This document shows, piece by piece, positions 9,941-18,735 of a DNA stretch of 64,000 nt. A program made the translations under genes and the position numbers. This DNA is from an uncultured Prevotellaceae bacterium (lineage in GTDB: Bacteria; Bacteroidota; Bacteroidia; Bacteroidales; Muribaculaceae). Numbering within the stretch: the stretch's first letter is position 1; the number at the start of each line of letters is the position of its first letter. The stretch is from contig CAMHNO010000011.1 of NCBI GenBank assembly GCA_946186575.1, positions 1-64,000 of the forward strand, written 5' to 3'. The notes under the pieces were generated by a model. It worked only from the letters and a program-made list of their open reading frames with translations, searched no databases and was not told the DNA's origin.

Positions 9941-10639
9941 ATGAAGAAAGTAATTCTTTTCATTATTGTCAGCTTGCTGATTTTACCTGCACAGGCCGAG
10001 ATCAATTTCAACAACGACTATAAGATGAGCATCGATTTAAAAGGAGGCTTCTCTACTTTTTCCTCTTGGGAAATTGAATTGGGGGCATCTTACAGGCCCA
10101 TAAGATACGTTGGAGCCAACGTAGCATTGCTCATGACAAGTAGCATGAATAATAACTCGGTTTTGCGTGATACTGTCGACATTGGCACCAACAACACGCT
10201 CTGGAAAGTCAAGAAACTAAAAGACCCCTGTTACCAGTTTGCAGCAAAAGCAGGACTGCAATTCACAACCCCAGCTGTTATGCTTGCTAAGAATGAGATG
10301 GGTCTTTCACTTAGGGTATCGCCTGGAGTACTTATCCCGATCACACCCAACAACAATGTGAATATCGATTACTTTACACGCGACCCTGAATTAAAAACAG
10401 TTAAACTCGACCACACCGAGCAAATTAAAAACTCGGGAGCAAAGTTCTGCTATTGGTACACAAGAGCCGAGCTCGTGATTGAATATGAGGATCAATGGGA
10501 ATTCTCTCTCGGCTACAACTTTAGCAATTTCGACCTTTATGGTGGAGCAAGAAATATCAAGGTGGGTGACGTGCCCATTGTCATTGGCGAAAAGAAGAAT
10601 ATGCACACTTTTACTCTCGGGCTTTCTTTGAAGTTCTAA
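9941..10639 (+). CDS. Outer-membrane beta-barrel-like protein, function unknown
   Basis: A 232-residue exported protein. The ATG at 9941 gives a clean signal peptide (MKKVILFIIVSLLILPAQA); an in-frame TTG two codons earlier is less likely. After the signal it shows alternating-residue amphipathic strands, aromatic residues at strand ends and a terminal Phe (LGLSLKF), which suits a small 8- to 10-stranded outer-membrane barrel. I cannot assign a function. It begins 11 bp after the M64 peptidase gene and is followed by a strong bidirectional terminator, so it closes the GH2-M64 operon and may be co-exported with those enzymes. Confidence 0.7.
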   Translation: MKKVILFIIVSLLILPAQAEINFNNDYKMSIDLKGGFSTFSSWEIELGASYRPIRYVGANVALLMTSSMNNNSVLRDTVDIGTNNTLWKVKKLKDPCYQFAAKAGLQFTTPAVMLAKNEMGLSLRVSPGVLIPITPNNNVNIDYFTRDPELKTVKLDHTEQIKNSGAKFCYWYTRAELVIEYEDQWEFSLGYNFSNFDLYGGARNIKVGDVPIVIGEKKNMHTFTLGLSLKF

Positions 10640-10661
10640 GAATCAATATTGACAAAAAAAA

Positions 10662-10696
10662 GGTGGTGTTTAGGCTCTCTAAACATCACCATTTTT
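10662..10696. terminator. Bidirectional intrinsic terminator
   Basis: A 12-bp stem (GGTGGTGTTTAG with CTAAACATCACC, one G-U pair) and a 5-nt loop, flanked by an A-run before and ATTTTTA after. It serves the barrel gene on the plus strand and the DUF362 gene on the minus strand. Confidence 0.75.
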
Positions 10697-10712
10697 ATAG
10701 AATCAATTCTTA

Positions 10713-11672
10713 TTATTTGTCAATGTCGATAATAACATATTTTTTGCTTCCAAGACCAATTGACTCGGCATAATCGGTAATATATGTTCCATGCTGGCGA
10801 TTTATGCGAGCTATTAGTGGTTGATTATCATCTCCAGGTTTTCCCTTGTAGCTGAACACTTTATCAAGGCATGCCTGGTCTACGGCAACTGGGTCAAGGC
10901 TGGCGAGAATGCCCATGTCTTTGAGCATGGGGGCGTCGGGACTGCCATCACAGTCGCAGTCCACGCTCATGTTGTTCATCACGTCAATGTAAATCACGCG
11001 GCCACCCATGTAGTTGTGAACTGCCTGTGCCGCTGCAGCCATCGATTCAAGAAACAGGTCCTGAGTAGGGCCAGCTGCAATATAGTCTTGCGTCCAAGCC
11101 AGAACAGGATCGTCGGTCTTGCCTGCACTATGAATGTAGGCCTTACCAGCAGTTGACGCAACGCCAATGCTCGCATTCTTGAGTACACCTCCAAAACCGC
11201 CCATCGCATGACCCTTGAAATGAGCAAGGTTGATCATAAAGTCATAGTTTGCCAAGTGGCCACCCACAATGTCATACTTCAGATGCTTACGATCTTGAAC
11301 AGGAATTCTGATTTGGTCGTATTCATCCATGATGTCAACGGCAAAAATCGAGTCGAAGCCATGTTCATGAATGGTCTGCCAGTGCTTCTTTACATCTTGA
11401 CGGCTGCCACCATAGGCTGTGTTGCATTCAACTATTGTGCCACCCACGGCCTCAACCAGGTTACGAATGAGAGTTGGCTTGAGATAGTGGTTATTGCCGC
11501 CCTCTCCTGTCGAGATTTTTACTGCTACCCGACCTGTGGCTTCAACGCCCAATGCCTTATAGATTTTCAACAACCCTTCTGGGCTTATATCTCGTGTAAA
11601 ATACACCTTGCTCTGAGCGTGTGACATCACTGCCATCATCGACAAAGCTAACAATAAAATAGTCTTTTTCAT
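10713..11672 (-). CDS. Exported DUF362 domain protein
   Basis: A 319-residue protein with an N-terminal signal peptide (about residues 1-19) followed by a single DUF362 domain. This family is often fused to or encoded near ferredoxin-type iron-sulfur proteins, but no 4Fe-4S motif is present here. The stretch VDCDCDGSPDAP and the AHFKGHAMGGFGG loop are the recognisable family motifs. The export signal indicates a periplasmic location. No pathway can be assigned. It is divergently transcribed from the acetyltransferase gene across a 91-bp region holding paired promoter boxes. Confidence 0.8.
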   Translation of the reverse strand: MKKTILLLALSMMAVMSHAQSKVYFTRDISPEGLLKIYKALGVEATGRVAVKISTGEGGNNHYLKPTLIRNLVEAVGGTIVECNTAYGGSRQDVKKHWQTIHEHGFDSIFAVDIMDEYDQIRIPVQDRKHLKYDIVGGHLANYDFMINLAHFKGHAMGGFGGVLKNASIGVASTAGKAYIHSAGKTDDPVLAWTQDYIAAGPTQDLFLESMAAAAQAVHNYMGGRVIYIDVMNNMSVDCDCDGSPDAPMLKDMGILASLDPVAVDQACLDKVFSYKGKPGDDNQPLIARINRQHGTYITDYAESIGLGSKKYVIIDIDK

Positions 11673-11705
11673 TTTGATGCTGTTGGTTTAATTGATATTA
11701 CAATG

Positions 11706-11713
11706 CAAAATTA
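11706..11713 (-). promoter_or_regulatory. Promoter -7 box for the DUF362 gene
   Basis: Minus-strand TAATTTTG, an exact TAnnTTTG match, 33 bp before the ATG at 11672. It is the mirror image of the plus-strand box at 11736-11743. Confidence 0.5.
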
Positions 11714-11735
11714 GTAATTTTTCTATTTTTATTTG

Positions 11736-11743
11736 TAATTTTG
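11736..11743 (+). promoter_or_regulatory. Promoter -7 box for the acetyltransferase gene
   Basis: TAATTTTG, an exact TAnnTTTG match 20 bp before the ATG at 11764. It lies inside a perfect inverted repeat (TTTGTAAT at 11732-11739, ATTACAAA at 11745-11752), which could be an operator. Confidence 0.55.
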
Positions 11744-11763
11744 CATTACAAATAAGATTTTTT

Positions 11764-12342
11764 ATGAGACATTTCACCCCACAACAACAAGCCGAACTCG
11801 ACAAGATGATGAGTGGCAACCCCTATGATGCAACTGGCAACACCCTATTGCTCGACATTCTACAAGAAACCCAAGAAATGTGCCGTGATTATAACAATAT
11901 CAGACCATCAAGGCATGACGAGAAAACAAGTCTAATCAAGCGGATTTTAGGAAAGACGGGTGAAAGAATCAAAGTTATTCAGCCTTTCTTTTGCGACTAT
12001 GGTTTCAACATCGAGGTTGGAGAAGACTTCTTCGCTAACACTAACATGGTGATTCTTGATGAAGCCAAGGTGATTTTTGGAAACCATGTGTTTATTGGAC
12101 CCAACTGTTCTTTCTATACCCCGTGCCACCCACTTGATGTGGAAACACGCAACAAGGGCATTGAATGGTCTCTGCCCATTACCGTAGGCGACAACGTGTG
12201 GTTTGGAGGCAATGTGACGGTTTGTCCTGGGGTGAAAATTGGCAGTGGATCGGTAATTGGGGCTGGTAGCGTGGTGACACACGATATTCCTGCAGGTGTG
12301 GTTGCTGCAGGAAATCCCTGTAAGGTTATCAAGAACATATAA
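11764..12342 (+). CDS. Sugar O-acetyltransferase, left-handed beta-helix (Maa/LacA type)
   Basis: Cytoplasmic acetyl-CoA-dependent O-acetyltransferase of the hexapeptide-repeat family, close to maltose and galactoside acetyltransferases. Of 192 residues, about 1-60 form the helical maltose-acetyltransferase N-terminal domain (ELDKMMSGNPYDA). The rest is the left-handed beta-helix built of hexapeptide turns, with the catalytic histidine in the YTPCHPLD segment and the acetyl-CoA-binding end GSVVTHDIPAGVVAAGNPCKVI. The ATG at 11764 matches the family N-terminus; an earlier in-frame start at 11692 would lie upstream of the promoter box. The YdcZ-type transporter begins 17 bp after its stop, so the two form a pair. 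Confidence 0.9.
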   Translation: MRHFTPQQQAELDKMMSGNPYDATGNTLLLDILQETQEMCRDYNNIRPSRHDEKTSLIKRILGKTGERIKVIQPFFCDYGFNIEVGEDFFANTNMVILDEAKVIFGNHVFIGPNCSFYTPCHPLDVETRNKGIEWSLPITVGDNVWFGGNVTVCPGVKIGSGSVIGAGSVVTHDIPAGVVAAGNPCKVIKNI

Positions 12343-12358
12343 AACAAAACTCATTGTA

Positions 12359-13282
12359 ATGCTCTATATATTAATAGCACTTATTTTGGGATTCTGCACA
12401 CCGTTGCAGACCGCAGCTAACTCTCGCATGCGACTCTTAGTGGGTTCGGCGCCAGTGTCAACGCTTATCTCTTTTGCAGTTTCAACCATAGTGTTAATCA
12501 TTGTCGCACTTGTGGCCTCAATATCACTTGTACCTTCGCCACAAGCGTTTCACGATGCACCATGGTGGAGTTGGTTTATTGGAATTATACCTTTGATCAC
12601 TATAACAATCGCAATTCACCTCTTCAAGGAGATAGGGCAGCTTCAGGCAATGGTAATTCCTATGTTCAGCCAATTGCTCTTCAGCCTGTGTATCGATCAC
12701 TTCGGATGGTTTGGAGCCAGAGTGATGCCCATGAGCTTGCAACGATCAATAGGTGCAGTACTGCTAATTGTAGGAGTTACAATGGTGGTGATTATTCCTC
12801 GACTTGGAAGCAACGCTAAAACCGAAAATGGTGGCTTAAGGCAGGTGCTGTGGCAACTTGCTGCCGTACTTACTGGTTTTCTCTCATCAATAGTTGGAGC
12901 CATTCTTGCCTCGCTGGGGCAAGTGATTGGCTCTGCAATTCAAGCAACTACTGTACTCTTTGCCATTGCAACAGGTGTCATGATTGTATTTTGCACTATT
13001 AATGGCAGCTTGGTTAAATCTAAAAAGGCCTTTACCGCTCATGCCCCATGGTGGACATGGACAGGTGGTCTGTTGGGAGCCATCATTGTTCTTGGCAATG
13101 CGTGGCTGATACCCTTAACAGGAGTTAGTGTGTTCATGATGTCACTGCTCATTGGCCAGCTCATGTTAAGCCTCTTCATGGAGCGTCAAGGTTGGCTTGG
13201 GGCGCCTAAGAAACATATTTCATTGACTCAAATCGCAGGCATCTTAATCATGCTTGCAGGAATTTTCCTAATAAAGTTCTGA
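12359..13282 (+). CDS. DMT-superfamily transporter of the YdcZ (DUF606) family
   Basis: An integral membrane protein of 307 residues with about ten hydrophobic segments. It contains two tandem copies of the five-helix YdcZ/DUF606 unit: roughly residues 1-140, beginning LYILIALILGFCTPLQTAAN, and 165-305. The units are joined by a short basic loop (RLGSNAKTENGG). Most family members are single units of about 150 residues, so this is an internally duplicated, two-domain form. The substrate is unknown. The ATG at 12359 starts exactly at the first membrane helix; earlier in-frame codons would overlap the acetyltransferase gene. It is likely co-transcribed with that gene and ends before a strong terminator. 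Confidence 0.85.
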   Translation: MLYILIALILGFCTPLQTAANSRMRLLVGSAPVSTLISFAVSTIVLIIVALVASISLVPSPQAFHDAPWWSWFIGIIPLITITIAIHLFKEIGQLQAMVIPMFSQLLFSLCIDHFGWFGARVMPMSLQRSIGAVLLIVGVTMVVIIPRLGSNAKTENGGLRQVLWQLAAVLTGFLSSIVGAILASLGQVIGSAIQATTVLFAIATGVMIVFCTINGSLVKSKKAFTAHAPWWTWTGGLLGAIIVLGNAWLIPLTGVSVFMMSLLIGQLMLSLFMERQGWLGAPKKHISLTQIAGILIMLAGIFLIKF

Positions 13283-13297
13283 TTTTGCAATCATTAA

Positions 13298-13337
13298 TAA
13301 TCGAGAGGCTTTGATTCACGTCAAAGCCTCTCGATTA
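13298..13337. terminator. Bidirectional terminator, 17-bp perfect stem
   Basis: TAATCGAGAGGCTTTGA at 13298-13314 is the exact reverse complement of 13321-13337, with a 6-nt loop. It lies between the convergent YdcZ-type transporter gene and nuoN, and would end the nuo-atp transcript at its 3' end. Confidence 0.8.
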
Positions 13338-13358
13338 GTGTAATATGAACAAGTATGA

Positions 13359-14831
13359 TTATTGCTGAATCATACTAAACATTGTAGACATTGCATCGGA
13401 ATTGGTGATGTTGCTAATGCCAGTGTAGATGCAACTTACAATACCAATCAGGATAATGCCCAAAGAGCATATCCACAGCCCAGCCTTCTCGCTCCAGTGC
13501 GATTTGAAAGCAGGGATTACGCACTCGTCCTGGCGGATAAACATTGCCTTAACCACGAGCAAGTAGTAATAGAGTGAAATGATGGTATTGACCAATGCGA
13601 TGAACACCAGAACGTAGATTGCCACACTGCCAGTGCTACAAGCCCCCATGAAAATGAAGAACTTGCTGAAGAAGCCAGCAAACGGAGGAATACCTCCAAG
13701 CGAGAACATAGCAAGCATCATCACGAAGGCAAGCCAGGGGTTGGTTTTGAAGAGTCCGTTGTAATCGTCGGTTGTCACTTTACCTGTCTTACGCTCTATC
13801 ACGGCTATCACACCAAATGCAGCAAGATTGCTGAAGATGTAGACGAGGATATAGTACATCATCGAAGCCATACCCTCGGCGTTGGCGGCAATCACACCCA
13901 ACATGATGTAACCTGCTTGAGATATAGACGAGAATGCAAGGAAACGCTTGAGGTTGCGCTGACGAATGGCAAAGAGGTTGCCCACAGTTATTGTGATTAC
14001 AATTACAGCATAGAGCATCCATTCCCACACAGGAGCATAAGCTGCACCAAACACCTGAACTAAGATAACAAAGAATGCAAATGCAGCCGATCCCTTACTG
14101 ATTACCGACAGATAGCTTGTAACCATTGTTGGGGCTCCCTGATAAACATCGGCAGTCCACAAATGGAAAGGAACAAACGATAGTTTATAACCCACGCCTG
14201 AGATTAAAAATGCCAGAGCAACAATGAGTAGCAACGATTTGTTGCCTTGAACGCTTGATGCAATCTCATTAAAGTAGAGTGTACCGGTAATGCCATACAC
14301 AAATGACAGACCCAACAACATGATTGCCGACGAGAATACAGCCGTTAGCACATATTTTGCTGCAGCCTCATGACTCTCGTAATACTTTTTCTCAAAGGCG
14401 ACGAGCGTTGCCAAAGGCAGTGAAGCTGTTTCGAGACCGATAACAAACACCAAGAAATGACGTCCCGAAATCATCAAATACATGCCAAAGAGCGTGAGCA
14501 GCATCAATTCAAAAAACTCGCCGCGGCGTATGGCCACAAAGTCGCTATTAGTCCACTTTATCGACTGTAACAGCACAATGAACATACCAATGTTCAAGAT
14601 ATTTTTCATTGCCCATGTGGCTTTGTTCGACTCAAACATGTCGCCAAAAGCGGAGCCATCCGGAACAGGCAAAAAACTATATATAGTGAATAGGCCAAAC
14701 ACTATTGTTGCAAACAATGGCAAGCCCTTGTGTGACTTGGATGGCATGAAAGTGTCATATAAGAATACGAGCAAGAAGACTACAAGTAGCCCTATCTCTT
14801 GCGGCATCATTAAAAATTGAGAATAATCCAT
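13359..14831 (-). CDS. nuoN: NADH-quinone oxidoreductase subunit N
   Basis: Antiporter-like proton-translocating membrane subunit of complex I, 490 residues with about 14 transmembrane helices and the proton_antipo_M domain. Key features are the conserved helix-7/8 lysine region (YKLSFVPFHLWTADVYQGAPT) and the broken helix motif GGIPPFAGFFSKF. The length is normal for NuoN. It is the last gene of the nuo-atp run, 38 bp after nuoM, and is followed by a strong terminator. Confidence 0.95.
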   Translation of the reverse strand: MDYSQFLMMPQEIGLLVVFLLVFLYDTFMPSKSHKGLPLFATIVFGLFTIYSFLPVPDGSAFGDMFESNKATWAMKNILNIGMFIVLLQSIKWTNSDFVAIRRGEFFELMLLTLFGMYLMISGRHFLVFVIGLETASLPLATLVAFEKKYYESHEAAAKYVLTAVFSSAIMLLGLSFVYGITGTLYFNEIASSVQGNKSLLLIVALAFLISGVGYKLSFVPFHLWTADVYQGAPTMVTSYLSVISKGSAAFAFFVILVQVFGAAYAPVWEWMLYAVIVITITVGNLFAIRQRNLKRFLAFSSISQAGYIMLGVIAANAEGMASMMYYILVYIFSNLAAFGVIAVIERKTGKVTTDDYNGLFKTNPWLAFVMMLAMFSLGGIPPFAGFFSKFFIFMGACSTGSVAIYVLVFIALVNTIISLYYYLLVVKAMFIRQDECVIPAFKSHWSEKAGLWICSLGIILIGIVSCIYTGISNITNSDAMSTMFSMIQQ

Positions 14832-14869
14832 ATCGAGTATATTATCTTTTTTTTAATTCAACACTATTA

Positions 14870-16390
14870 TTACATAACACTTGTCAACGCTTGAACCACC
14901 GGCGTGAAACTGTCGCGAATAATATTAATAAAGAAGTTGGGGAAACAACCTATTATCGCAACAGCAATAATCAATGTGGCAGTCGAGATGCGCTCGGTAG
15001 CATCGGCATCGGTGAGGCTGCGGTGATGCTCGTCCTGAACTGCGCCATAGAGCAGCTTGCCCACAACGCGAAGTATATAAACTGCTGTGATCACAATCGA
15101 TGTGGTAGCAGCAATAGTGAACACGCGGTGGAACATGTCGGTGTGCTCAAACGAACCCACGAAGATTGTCATCTCGGCAACAAAGCCGCTCAAGCCAGGC
15201 AAACCTAACGAAGCGAAACCTGCTATCACATATCCCACACCTAAATAAGGCATGATGTGCATCAAACCGCCCATCTCTCGAATGTCACGAGTGTGGGTAC
15301 GTCCATAAATCATACCAATCAAGGCAAAGAACAAGGCCGTCATCAAACCATGCGAAAGCATCTGCAACACCGCACCAGTCATAGCGGTGCTGTTAAACAT
15401 CAAAATGGCAAAAAGCACCATACCGCAGTGGCTAACCGACGAGTAAGCATTGATATATTTAAGGTCGGTCTGAACGCATGCGCTGAACGCACCATACACA
15501 ATACTAATTCCGGTCAAGGTCAGGAAAATCCAGCCAAGTTGCTGTGCAGCAAAAGGCATCAAGTAAATTGCAATGCGGAAACAACCATAACCTCCCAGTT
15601 TCATAAGCACACCAGCATGAAGCATCGACACTGCAGTGGGCGCACTGGCATGACCATCGGGCGACCAAGTGTGGAATGGGAACATAGCTCCAAGCACACC
15701 AAATCCCACAAAGGTCATCGGGAAGAGGAACATCTGCCAGTTGTGAGGTATTGCATTGTTCTTGGCAATATCGAGCAGATTCATTGTGTATTCGCCAGGT
15801 GTTGATGTTGAGTGGAAGTAGATGCCAATAATGCCAAGCATTAGGAATGCCGAGCCTCCCATAAGCATGAGAGTAAGCTTCATGGCGCTGTAGTTCTTAT
15901 TACCACTACCCCACACTCCAATGAGCAAGTACATTGGTATAAGAGCAACCTCATAGAACATGAACATGGTGAACAGGTCAACGCTGATAAAGAAGCCAAA
16001 CACACCCGTCGACAAAAGGAAGAACCACAGGAAAAACTGCTTGGGAAGCGGATCCATCTTCCACGATGCAAACACACCGGCAAAGACGATGAACGCCGAA
16101 AGCAATATCATCACCACCGAGACGCCATCCACACCCAGTGCAAGTTTTATATTCAATGGCTCATACCACATTACACTGGTTTGCAATATCATGTCGCTTG
16201 TGTCGCCCGCAGCACGTGCATGCAGGAAATACACAACAAGATATACAGCCAGTCCCACCAGTGCTGTTGCGCCTGTGACGGCAACGGCTCTAATCGCGTC
16301 AATGCCCTTGTTCTTGGTCAAGGCAAGGCCTGCCAGCGTGAGCACCGGAATAATCACGAAATAAATAAGCATATTAGAGAAAATTTCCAT
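14870..16390 (-). CDS. nuoM: NADH-quinone oxidoreductase subunit M
   Basis: Antiporter-like membrane subunit of complex I, 506 residues with about 14 transmembrane helices. The conserved glutamate on helix 5 (FMFYEVALIPMYLLIGVWG) and the lysine and histidine of the FPFHTWSPDGHASAPTAVS segment are present, together with the broken-helix motif LGLPGLSGFVAE. Length and motifs fit NuoM rather than an Mrp antiporter. It lies between nuoL (28 bp upstream) and nuoN (38 bp downstream) on the minus strand. Confidence 0.95.
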   Translation of the reverse strand: MEIFSNMLIYFVIIPVLTLAGLALTKNKGIDAIRAVAVTGATALVGLAVYLVVYFLHARAAGDTSDMILQTSVMWYEPLNIKLALGVDGVSVVMILLSAFIVFAGVFASWKMDPLPKQFFLWFFLLSTGVFGFFISVDLFTMFMFYEVALIPMYLLIGVWGSGNKNYSAMKLTLMLMGGSAFLMLGIIGIYFHSTSTPGEYTMNLLDIAKNNAIPHNWQMFLFPMTFVGFGVLGAMFPFHTWSPDGHASAPTAVSMLHAGVLMKLGGYGCFRIAIYLMPFAAQQLGWIFLTLTGISIVYGAFSACVQTDLKYINAYSSVSHCGMVLFAILMFNSTAMTGAVLQMLSHGLMTALFFALIGMIYGRTHTRDIREMGGLMHIMPYLGVGYVIAGFASLGLPGLSGFVAEMTIFVGSFEHTDMFHRVFTIAATTSIVITAVYILRVVGKLLYGAVQDEHHRSLTDADATERISTATLIIAVAIIGCFPNFFINIIRDSFTPVVQALTSVM

Positions 16391-16418
16391 AATCTTTACT
16401 GTATTTTAGAACCGTTGA

Positions 16419-18401
16419 TTAAAAACATAGTATCACTACACCTGTCACAGCAGCCAGCAACACAGCGCCAATGATATAGTAAGAAACATAGCCTTGAACA
16501 TTGCCCGATTGCATCTTGCGTATGCCAAACGAAGCACTGTTTGTGACATTGCCAAGCAAATTGAAAAATCCATCGATGATGGTGCGGTCAAACCAGGCTA
16601 TTGGCTTGCTAATGCTCTGGAATATAATCTTATGTGTTATGAACTGATAGAGCTCGTCCATGTAGAAACGTTTGTAACTTGCCGTCCACAAGCCCTTGAA
16701 CATTGTTGCAAGCTTGTCGGGCAATGGATTCTCTTTCCAGTACATCATTGTAGCAAGACCAATGCCTATCAATGCGATTCCAACGCTGGCACCAGCAATA
16801 GGCCAATTCATGTGAGTTTCGAGCTGTGCTCCATCCCATGTCACGAGTTTGCCAAATGGGGCAAATCCTGCCACACAAGAAATAATAGCCAGCACAATGA
16901 GAGGCACTGTCATGGTCCAAGGCTGATCCTTTGGAGCATGCTCGCCATGAACCTCATGTTTTTTCCAGAAGAAAATGAGATAGTAGATTCGGAACATGTA
17001 GAAAGCGGTCATTCCGGCCACCATGCTCATCCACAAGCCCCAGCCTATTCCCTTCTCATAGCAAGCCACAAGAATCTCGTCCTTGCTAAAGAAACCTGCA
17101 AAGGGTGGAATACCAGCGATTGCCAAGCATCCAATCAAGAATGCAATGCTGGTGATAGGCATGAATTTGTGAAGACCATGCATCTTGCTGTTTTCGTTGC
17201 TGTGAACTGCATGAATGATTGCACCAGCGCACAAGAAGAGCAATGCTTTGAACATAGCGTGAGTGAACAAGTGGAACATCGACGCCATGTAGCCTAAGCC
17301 TGCCTCGTGCCCACCCAAGAGCTTACCATTGGCTGAGCTAACAGCAAGCGAGGTCATCATGAAGGCAATTTGTGATATGGTAGAGAATGCAAGTGCTCGC
17401 TTGATGTCACTCTGAGTGCAGGCTACTGCAGCAGCATAAAACGCGGTGAAGGCGCCTACTACACAAATGATATCCATAGCTCCTTGTTCAAGCACATAGA
17501 GCGGGAACATGCGGGCTACAAGGAACACACCTGCCACAACCATAGTGGCTGCATGAATCAGAGCCGAAACGGGAGTTGGACCCTCCATTGCATCGGGAAG
17601 CCAGATGTGCAGTGGATACATCGCACTCTTGCCAGCACCACCAATGAAGATGAATGTCAAAGCCCATGCAGTGACCGAGCACCCCATGAAGGTCAGCCCT
17701 TGAGCACTTGTGAATGCGTTGCAAACGTCATGACCATTAGCACCCATTATCTCCTTGAAGTCAAACGTCTTAGTGTAGAACGAAAGAATCAAGATACCAA
17801 TCAAGAAGAACAAGTCGGCAAGACGCGTAACGATAAATGCCTTCTTGGACGCATGATTAGCTGGTTGCTGACCATAATAGAATCCAATGAGCAAATAGGA
17901 CGAAACTCCCACCATCTCAAAGAAGATGAACATCTGGAAGATATTGGTCGACACAACAAGTCCAAGCATAGAGAATGTGAACAATGCCAAGTCGGCATAA
18001 TATCGCTGAAAACCTTTCTCGGGGTTGCCATCATGGTCGCTCATGTAACCCAAGCTATAAAGATGAACCATAAATGACACCGTGCTGATGACAACAAGCA
18101 TCATCGCCGATATTGGATCGATGAGAACGCCAAGTTTCACCACAAGTTTGTCGGCATAGAACGAGAGCCATGTCCAGTCGGTGGCAACTACTTGCTGGCG
18201 CACGCCATCAAGCATTTGTCCCTCACCATTGCCAAAGAAATAAGTAAACGCTATGGCATAAGCCCATACTGTGGTTACGGCCATTCCCAGAACTCCTATC
18301 ACACCTGTAATCTTGCGAGGCATCTTCACGCCCACAAGTCCCAAAAACAGGAACATAAACAGTGGGATGGCAAGAACATATATTGTACTACTAAGTGGCA
18401 T
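16419..18401 (-). CDS. nuoL: NADH-quinone oxidoreductase subunit L
   Basis: The largest antiporter-like subunit of complex I, 660 residues. The N-terminal part has the NuoL/oxidored_q1_N domain, then the proton_antipo_M core with the FFEMVGVSSYLLIGFYYG glutamate helix, the AMYPLHIWLPDAMEGPTPVS segment and GIPPFAGFFSKDEI. The C-terminal portion carries the long lateral helix and final membrane anchor typical of NuoL. It forms the distal proton channel. It begins 6 bp after nuoK and precedes nuoM by 28 bp. Confidence 0.95.
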   Translation of the reverse strand: MPLSSTIYVLAIPLFMFLFLGLVGVKMPRKITGVIGVLGMAVTTVWAYAIAFTYFFGNGEGQMLDGVRQQVVATDWTWLSFYADKLVVKLGVLIDPISAMMLVVISTVSFMVHLYSLGYMSDHDGNPEKGFQRYYADLALFTFSMLGLVVSTNIFQMFIFFEMVGVSSYLLIGFYYGQQPANHASKKAFIVTRLADLFFLIGILILSFYTKTFDFKEIMGANGHDVCNAFTSAQGLTFMGCSVTAWALTFIFIGGAGKSAMYPLHIWLPDAMEGPTPVSALIHAATMVVAGVFLVARMFPLYVLEQGAMDIICVVGAFTAFYAAAVACTQSDIKRALAFSTISQIAFMMTSLAVSSANGKLLGGHEAGLGYMASMFHLFTHAMFKALLFLCAGAIIHAVHSNENSKMHGLHKFMPITSIAFLIGCLAIAGIPPFAGFFSKDEILVACYEKGIGWGLWMSMVAGMTAFYMFRIYYLIFFWKKHEVHGEHAPKDQPWTMTVPLIVLAIISCVAGFAPFGKLVTWDGAQLETHMNWPIAGASVGIALIGIGLATMMYWKENPLPDKLATMFKGLWTASYKRFYMDELYQFITHKIIFQSISKPIAWFDRTIIDGFFNLLGNVTNSASFGIRKMQSGNVQGYVSYYIIGAVLLAAVTGVVILCF

Positions 18402-18407
18402 AACTGT

Positions 18408-18719
18408 TTAGAATTTCATTTTGGTTATTTGGTTAATGTCAACATTCTTAGCAGCGCGATACACATTAATGATAATTGCAATGGCCACAGCAGTCTCGGC
18501 TGCTGCAATTGCAATGGCAAATAGTGTAAAGAACATGCCCTCTTGTTGAGCAGGGAACAAATAACGGTTAAACACTACAAAATTAATATCAACCGAGTTG
18601 AGCATCAACTCAAGCGAAATCAAGATTGCTATCATATTCTTGCGGGTGATGAACCCATAAACACCGCAGCCAAACATTATAAGACTGGGGATGAGATACA
18701 TTATTAAATTCAAATCCAT
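18408..18719 (-). CDS. nuoK: NADH-quinone oxidoreductase subunit K
   Basis: Small membrane subunit of complex I (MrpC/ND4L homologue), 103 residues with three transmembrane helices. The two conserved membrane glutamates are visible in ILISLELMLNSV and IAAAETAVAIAI. It forms part of the proton path next to NuoJ. Spacing to nuoJ is 16 bp and to nuoL 6 bp, consistent with translational coupling. Confidence 0.95.
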   Translation of the reverse strand: MDLNLIMYLIPSLIMFGCGVYGFITRKNMIAILISLELMLNSVDINFVVFNRYLFPAQQEGMFFTLFAIAIAAAETAVAIAIIINVYRAAKNVDINQITKMKF

Positions 18720-18735
18720 TTCTTATCCTCCTTTC

